In this document: positions 48,901 to 57,900 of the stretch, in pieces
Layout of the letters: every line of letters starts with the position of its first letter
Position numbering within the stretch: the first letter of the stretch is position 1
NCBI RefSeq assembly: GCF_012273895.1
Contig: NC_052108.1
Coordinates: 7,626,001 to 7,690,000, forward strand
DNA from: Zerene cesonia
Lineage: Eukaryota > Arthropoda > Insecta > Lepidoptera > Pieridae
Direction: 5' to 3'
Length of the DNA stretch: 64,000 nucleotides
Translations under genes and position numbers: made by a program
The notes under the pieces: model-generated
Seen by the model: only the letters and a program-made list of their open reading frames with translations
Told to the model about the DNA's origin: nothing
Database searches by the model: none

Positions 48901-51900
48901 TTTCAATTTGTGAAATAAGAGAGCTGCTTGCTTAGTTATTTTTTATATGTTTTTCGACTTTGGCCGAATATTTTAATATTTTAATAGCATTTTGTTATAT
49001 AATTAGATAACTTCGAATTTTTTTTTTGTAAAAATAATAGTTAAATTTAAATGTTCAATTTTATTATATACTTATATATTTATAATATAAGATACGCTAT
49101 AAATTCGTCTGACATTAAATTATGCATTACCAGCCACACGTCCCGACTCCGCCCTAGTTGACCCGGGTTTAAAATAAAATATGACGCTAACAAAGTGGCT
49201 TTTAATAATTCTTCTGTTTAATAATTTTTAAAATCGTTCCAGTACATCTAGAGATCATCCCCTACAATATCACAAATTCACAAACTATACACTCTTTATA
49301 CTAATATAGATCGTCCCAGCGTCGCCCTTGGTAGGTTTTTTCTTTCCACAAGAACCATCCTTATGCAATAACAAAAACGTTACAAGAATAAGCCGAATTG
49401 GTCGAGCTGTTTTCGATTTTTACACTTAGCCACACATTTGGCGATACATTTTTATTTACATATATTGTCCATGTTTTTCTGATAACTAGATCCTACTAGC
49501 AAATATTAATAAACATTACTTACAGCTACCTATAGTTGGATACAACATTACACATATCTACCTATTGTAGAATAAAAAATTCATATTTACCTGTGCATAG
49601 TTAACAAAGACTCTCGTTATAACTATAATAATCACATTTCCAATCGCCTCAGTAAGCAGGAAAGCTGCTGCCATAACAGCTTTCATACTCTCCGGTGATT
49701 CTTTGAACGAGAACTCGTTACCAGTTACCGCAAAGAGAACCTGTAATTATTTTTTATTAATTTTAGCTGTATACTAACTATGCTATGTTTGAGTGTTTTT
49801 TTTATGTCATAGTCGGTAATAAAGCTGGTGGGTCGCCTGATGGTAAGCGCTACCACCGCCCATGCACATCTGGAGAGGCGTAAGCTTATGCTCTACAAAT
49901 TGATTGCCAACTTCGAATTGGAATGGTATTGAATGGAAAGATTGAAGAAAGGAATTAAGGAAAGGACTTGGAAGGGTAAGGAAAAGGATATCGAGCACGC
50001 TTTGACACGAATTGGGCCAGTTTGCACCGGGGTAGTACTCCTATAAAAGACCGACGTGAAATAGTAATATGGTATAGTATTCCGTTTGGTGGATACATCA
50101 TTCGTTTGTATCAGAGCTGGAAACGTTAGGTAAGGCATGTAAGAGATATCTCGAGTTAATGACATAGTGATGAGTTTACAATTAAATCATAAGTATCTAT
50201 GGTAAAAAGAATGGAAAAAAGCGGTGATGAAGCTTTACTACTCGGACACTCATGATCAAACCTGACCTTAGCAATCGAATTACTTCTGCTTTTTTGGTTT
50301 TATTTTACTTTTTAAATTAGAATTTTTTAATTCTTTTCAATACCAAAAGATGCGTATACGATACCTTCCTATTAATGAAGTAATATATTCTACCTTTTAT
50401 ATTTTCATATCTATCCTAAAGTATATTAGACATAACCAAAAACGCCCGAGAATTATTTTTAACTTTTCTCAATAAAGTCTAGTAAAGTTTTATATCATCT
50501 GTGACCTAGTTAAGATTGTCTATTACTATAATTATCTGTTAAATGTAATTTTAATATAAAAAATCAACTATGAAAAAGATGAAGTTAAAATTGACTCTAG
50601 CCTTTTAGTAACATACATAAGTGTATATAACACTCGAAAAAAACAACCCTGATAATATTATAATATCTAATATTGATATTAAAAACAAGTCTCAAAAAGT
50701 ATCACATGTCGAAATATATAATTAAAACAACCATTACGAATAAAAGCAAAAATATAGGGAAAAATAAAGGGAAATATTCTTCCTTCCTTCCGCAAGTAAC
50801 ATAATATGGCATCCTAATTATAATAACGTTATTACCCGCAAAAGAATATTAATTTAACGAACAAATAAATATGCCGTATATATAAATATTTGTTCCTTAA
50901 ATTTATAGTCCTTTACGAATAAGCATACAAAATATAATAGACCGCCAACATTCTAAAGGAAATCTACCCAAAATCTACATAGGAAACAAAAGCTTTCTCA
51001 CGCCACAGATAAGATAATAGTTACTGGAGAAATTTGGCGCTGGCAACACCAAATTGTCGATGCAAACGATCCAAGTTCCTTGAAATAACTGCTCATTGAC
51101 TCGACTGCAGCGGTAGAATGTTATAAGCATTGTACAGTTATACGACTTTAGGCCACTTTCAGTGCAGATCTATACTAACTAGCTAGCTAATAAACTAACA
51201 ATATGAAGATGAAGAGTTTGTTTGTGTTTATGTTGTATGATCCTGTTTGTTTAATGAATCCGTGTGTTTATAGTTATATATTTTATTGTCTATCGTATAT
51301 ATTATCGTGCAAAAACATATGAAATTAATGAAATATAATTAATAAATGAAATGAATGAATAAATGAAATATCCTTTATTGCACACTCAACAAACAATAAA
51401 ATAACAAAAAAAAATAGGAAATGTCGTAAATGATAACATACCAATTTCTTAGAAGATTTTGACATCAAATAATAACCGAAGCCTTAACATAACGTAATGT
51501 ATGCAAAGAGTGAAGCAACGGGAGGAAAGGTAAAGAGATAAATAAAAAAAAAACCTGAACATATTATTTTAAAAGATACATTGACGTAACATTTTCTATC
51601 AAACTTATTTTCAACATAGAATTTTATCTAAACTTTCATAATTCCAATCCTTAGTGATATCATGAATGCAAAAGTGTGTTTTTTTGTTTGTTTGAAACGT
51701 CACAACGGAGCGATATTATGATAGGATTTTTGTGTCTGGATGAAGGTAGAAGGCTAGAGTAGGCTGTAGCCAATGTCACTATATAGCTACATCTTACAGT
51801 GCTGCAACAATTAATTTAATTAATTTTCTACAAATACGCCTGTACCACGTAAATTCAAAATTATGATCAAGGAATTCAAACACAGAAGCTATAGTTGTGT

Positions 51901-54900
51901 AAATAAAGAAACATTACACTCCTTTGGCCAGTGTTGTAATAAATCACACCACAGATGTGAAAAACATCCCAACACCTAAAGAACTTGTATAGAAGTGATA
52001 AGTTACAAATAATTACCTGATAACTCGAGCTTGTTAAAAGTTACAAAGCGATTCGATTTAAAAACTTTTAACAAGATTCAGACAAAACAGCAACTTTTGA
52101 AAAGGTCAAGTTAATTTTAAAATTTGAGACAATTATTTAGTTATTTATAATATCAGGGGGCAAAAAACAAGGCAGTGTTGCCATTTTAATGAACCCTAAA
52201 TTTAGCTTCGTTTAAATTATTTGTGACCGCAGTCACGTACGCAGTAATGCATTCCTGGAGAGCGTAGTTTTTTTATCAAAAAACCTAATTCCGTGGAACG
52301 TTATTTTACTGTACAAATGAAGACCATTTTTAACATGAGTAATTTTTTTTGGATGTAATTTACTTACCTCGGCTATCGAAATAATTATAAATTGAGGCAA
52401 AAGCCAGGCCATTGTGATTGAATTCGGTTGAGTGATGATATTTAACGAGGCTTTCTGAAAATAATGTTAATTGATTAATTTAATTTTTTAACCTTTTAGG
52501 CTCAATGGCTTAGATTTAATTTCATAATAAGATGATAACCCAAAAACATTATAAAATAACCAATAAGCCCTGCCTTCGAATCCCAAATGTAAATAACAAA
52601 ACACAGTCATCTATTCTTGCAAAAAACAGAAAATTATTCATCTACTAGCAAAAACACGAGACTCCACGACACAATCAAAGTTGCCAACCCAAAAAAACCT
52701 GTAAAGCGTAAAAGTGCCATAAACAAACACTCACATAATCGTCTCCAATAATTATCGCGTACACACCACCGCTCAGCATTCTTAGTTCTTTCGTGACGGA
52801 ATTATTCACTCTCATAGTGTACTGTGAGGCGAAAACGTCAGTGTACTTCGATATGCCGGTATGGATACGACACTCTACTTGATTCCTCTTTTCATTGAAA
52901 AGCGATACGCTTGTCGCATTCACTTTTTCTGATACTAGGAACCTGGAATATGTATGCGGTATAAATTGTTTCTTAAAGGAAAAGAGAGAATCAATCAGTA
53001 ATGGAATTATAATCTGTGATAGTAAATTACATATTTATTACTTCACTAACATTTTATATTATGCTGGACGGATAATCAGTTTATATATTAAAGTTTTGTA
53101 GACGGTTTTTTGCGTTGTTTAATGTTTATGTTACAAAAGGGACCGACATTGTTATAATTATAAAAAAAAAACATTTCTATATTATCACAGTAAATAGAAT
53201 ACTTTCTACTTACTATAGAATTATGGACGATAACTATCCAAAAATGGCATAGACAAAAATTTTACAATATTATTTACCTCGTTTCACTTTTATATTTTTA
53301 TTAAAAAAGTTATGTGCTCAACGGGTACATACATATACCCAAATAATATGGAAATTACAAGTCAAAAACATGAAAGGAACTTATGGAGCGGCAAAGGGAA
53401 AGAGTAAAGAAAATATATGTGGGAACTTTGAAGTGGCTTATGGGAGAAATGATTCCTAAATAAATATGGAATATAACCCAATCATTTACATGAAAATTAA
53501 ATATTTGAAACGAAAATCATATATAACTCGCGGTTATTAAGTAACAAGTTATTGGATATTTTATTTATTACTAGCTTTCCGACCTTCGCCCGCATAGTAT
53601 AGGAAAAGATAGACACTCTCTAAAAAAAAGGGCTTTTATTAAAGTTACGAAATGCTATACTTCCAAATAAGTAAATACGTACCATCTGCCATTAAAATCT
53701 AAATAGAGTAAGGAAACGCAAAGAAAAGAGGGATATTTCTTAAACACTTAAAACCACATCACTGATGTAAATACCATATGAAACGTTTGTGCATTTTTAA
53801 TGCACAAAATTTTCCTTAATATGAATTAAAAAAAGTAAAGTAGGTTTAATATATATATGATATACATCAATAGAAATTTTCCCTGAATTGTTTTTGATTT
53901 TTATGTCTATTTTTCATAACCTTGTTTTTTCTTTTATTTAATGCATGCGATGTTACACCCATATAATATTTTACATTTTTTGTGTTGGTGGTGTAAATAA
54001 TTGTTGGCTAAACTAAATAAAATAAATGTCTCTCTACAAACATTCGATTTATATCGCAAAAGTCGCTAACATTGCTATACTTTAATTACGAGTTGCCAAA
54101 TTGTTTTGCACAAGCAAAAGGCTTCTCTGAAAAGTAGAAAAGGGTGCTTGTTAATTCACGTAAAATTCCCTTCCAACCAAATTAATTTGCTATTGACGCT
54201 TGAGTTTAATCATTACAAAGTAACGAACTTTGATATAAACTGTTGTATAATTTAATCAGTTACAAACGTTAATTGTAATACTTTAATCAGTTCAGGAAAA
54301 GTCAAAATCATGGACTGTTAAAATTAACCGTTACTAGCTACTAAGAATTAACAAAAAACCAACGAACAACCATTTTAATGGCTCGAGCACGTGGAAAGTT
54401 TGGATGATATTTTCCAATATCTTGAAAAAGTGGAATGTTCTCGAAATAATTTCCGAAGGTAGATTTAGTTACGCGATCCAATTTATTAATATGGCACCGA
54501 AAATTCTAAAAATTATTAAAGAATCTGTCGAAAGTACTCATAAATATATGACTTTTTCAGCTTTACGGAGATTTACCTTACCTTTGGTAATTTGATTTTT
54601 CTTTGGTACAAATAACATTGCTCTGTAGGCATAAGACCGCCTATTAAGCAATTTATAATGTTTTGTATTAATTCGTTTTGGTGTGTCAAATAAAGTTTCG
54701 TTCATTCATTCATTCATTACTGTTTATATTAATTAGTGTTTGATTTGATGCATTTTCAAGCGACTTCAAATAAAGTGGAGGTTATTAAGTAAACTGTATT
54801 TTTTGTTTGTAACCTCATAAACTTTTACTGGGTGAACCGATTTTCATGATTCTTTTTATTTTTGAAAGTTGTTGCCTGCCATGTAGTCCCATTTAAATTT

Positions 54901-57900
54901 GCTCTAGTTCAGACAATTTGAAGGCTTTTTCGTTCAGCTTGAGAAAAAATAATTATCTCTAAAACATTTCTAACTCTTTGTTTTTTTGCCTCACTGCTGC
55001 ATTGCTACTGCTAAAATAACTCATACAACACCAAATAAACAATAACATAACACGAGATTCATCTTACCTAACAACAGGAAGACCCGATTTGCTCTTATCA
55101 ACATTATCCATAAACCTCGTCATTTTATCACCGGTTAAATAAAACGAAACAGCATTATTTTCCTCCAACCAAAATATTTCGTTTCGCGGTTGTATACAAT
55201 TCCCGCCTAAAGCTAACGTCAGATTCTCTGTTCCTCTGGCACGTATGTGCCTATTCGTATAGAGCGAAAGAGATGGTATCGTGTATGTTATGTTTTGTTG
55301 GTCGTTATAAATGGAAATAGAACAAGGGTTGCCATTAAAAATACGAAGTTGTGAATATCCCGCTTGCGGCAATTCTGGATATGTAGTCTGAAAATTTAAT
55401 AATATTATTTATTGACATAAAATAAAGTAACTTGTACATCTTTTATACAACCCACCGACTACTGAACTAGATGGGAACTGTGTTTTGGTTGTCGGTGGCT
55501 TCCCTTCACAAATTAATAATATACGTAATTTAAGCGACATAATAAAAAAATCATAAAATACGCAATGTATGAAATTACGGAGGTTATTATAAGAAAATTT
55601 TCGTGTCTTCCGGTCTATCGATTTTCTTTTTCGGACAAGAATGTGATCGGCCTTCAGTGTCGTGCGAGATCGAGAGATTTTTTTTAGTCTACACCGGGAA
55701 TCGAACCCCTCGGTGTTACGGTAAGGTAATTAGTGCCTATTTAATAAATTTCTTCAATAATTATTCTATGTAAATTCATCGGTAATATCGATACGTCAAT
55801 AACGGTTTTAAATTATTTTATAAATTGCTTTATACATATTATAAGTTTCTTTTTTTCCTATTTTAATAGGAACTTACCTTAATATATATTTCAACGAAGG
55901 CCGAAGCAATAAACGCAAACCCAGCCAATATCCCCCCTACTGCTAGCTTGTGTAATGGATTCTTCATGATATTACGCTTTTCCAAATGTGGATAAACCCA
56001 CTAAAAATAAATACATATATTAATCTATCTATAAAACATCTTTCACCGTTGCATATGTACGTACTGTATGTTTAGTGAATGGATTAATAAGCATTATGAA
56101 AATTATAAGTAATTTATTAAAAAAGATAACGTTTATTTTCTATTGTAAATATTTATTTTCTTTTGACTTGTCTTTAATAAATTATTTATTTTATAATTAA
56201 ATTTAAAAAACAAAGCAACATTTGCATACTTTAGTAAATAATTTGAATTTCGAAATAAGAGCTTGCCACTAATATTACCATAGACAACATAATAATAGAA
56301 AATGACGATTCTGCAACGATACGAGCGTGTTAAAAAAATGTTAACTGCGCAATTGTAGACGTGATTCGGAGCACTAACCTTTTGTGTCAAAGGGATGAAA
56401 ATTAAAATGCAAACGGGTGTAATCACTTGCAACTGATCTGGCTTAACCGTAATCAAGCCCAGGGTTCCGTCCATCTTTGTTGCTTGTAGTGTCCACCTGG
56501 AACCCTGAATTATAAAGAAATTTAATTGTTGATCTATTTCACACTTATCATCTTTTGCAGTTGAATCGTTTCGTAAAAATATATTACTAAATCACTACAA
56601 ACTAAAGTAAATACTAAAGTAATATTATTTTTTTTATTTGAAATAAAAAATAAGAGGATGTGTAATTGAGTAAAACCTAATTACATCTTACCAGTTGATC
56701 TAACAGAGCCCAAAACACCGGTAATACAGTGAACAGCATAAGTATAGATAACGTTTTCTTCACATCTCTAATGAAACTTTTGTCATACTTGTGTTGCGTG
56801 CTATCCAACCAATGAGCGTTATTATCCTCCTTTCCTTTAATAAGTGTAGTCTTTAAACCTAACTGATGAAATAAGTGAATTAAGAACAATAAATCATTTT
56901 GAATTTGAAGAAAATTGTAAAAAACTTTCTATTTTATTTAACATTGTATTAAATTTGGTAAAATACCTTTAAATTCAGATCATTTTTACACTTTACCTAT
57001 AAAGTTTTAAGTTGTTAGTGAATTATAAAATGAAAATAAAGATTACATTTTAGAATAAACTCACAAAAATGCACTTTACAAAATCCAGCAACACATTCCC
57101 ATCTGGTTTGTTTATTATATATCTCCTCTTTGCACTCACAAAAATAACTAAAATAAAGTAAATAATAGCTAATTTAAAATATCAATAATGGTGAATATTT
57201 TACGGTTATAAAGTACCTACTCTCTACATTTAAATTCCATTTAGTATGTGGCTTTTTATAGATAACATTTGATAAACTTTTTTGTACGTAAGTAATAAGT
57301 AAATCTGTTTAAACAAAAATTAATCGCTGTTCGTTAGTCTCGCTAAAAATCTAGAATGGCGGGTAATTTTGATAATTTTGATTTTGATGGATTCATAATA
57401 GTCATAGGAAGGTTTAAAGTAAGAAAAATGTAATCAAAAACACAGGGTCAACTAGTATAACTGTATATTATATGCTCATAAATAATTTTTTCTTCTTTTT
57501 TACACAATATAAGTTTGTTTTTACAAAAATTTCGCCAAACTGCTAAACAGCTTGTTGGCGAAATTAATAAGTTTATTATTTACTATAATTGGTAAATATC
57601 CAATTTACGCGAACTATTTTATGCCTTGCGTAAAAATATTTGAACAATGATAATGTCATTTATAATCTCAAACATACTTACATTATATAACATTGGAATA
57701 ATGAACAACTGTAAATAAATGACCTTAAGATAAAGTTATACGAAACTAATATCAAGATGCTGTGAAATGTGAATATTACATACAAAAGTGTAGATGCTAA
57801 TAACAGCAATATGAAAATTATGCTAATATGTAATAATAAGTTTCAGCATTCCCTATTATAGGTATACTGGTATAGTATTAAATTATCTGTGGCTTTACCT

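Noticed and set aside
56133..56474. Minus-strand 113-codon frame as an independent gene
   Set aside because: Its first third is transporter exon 8 read on through the donor into the intron.
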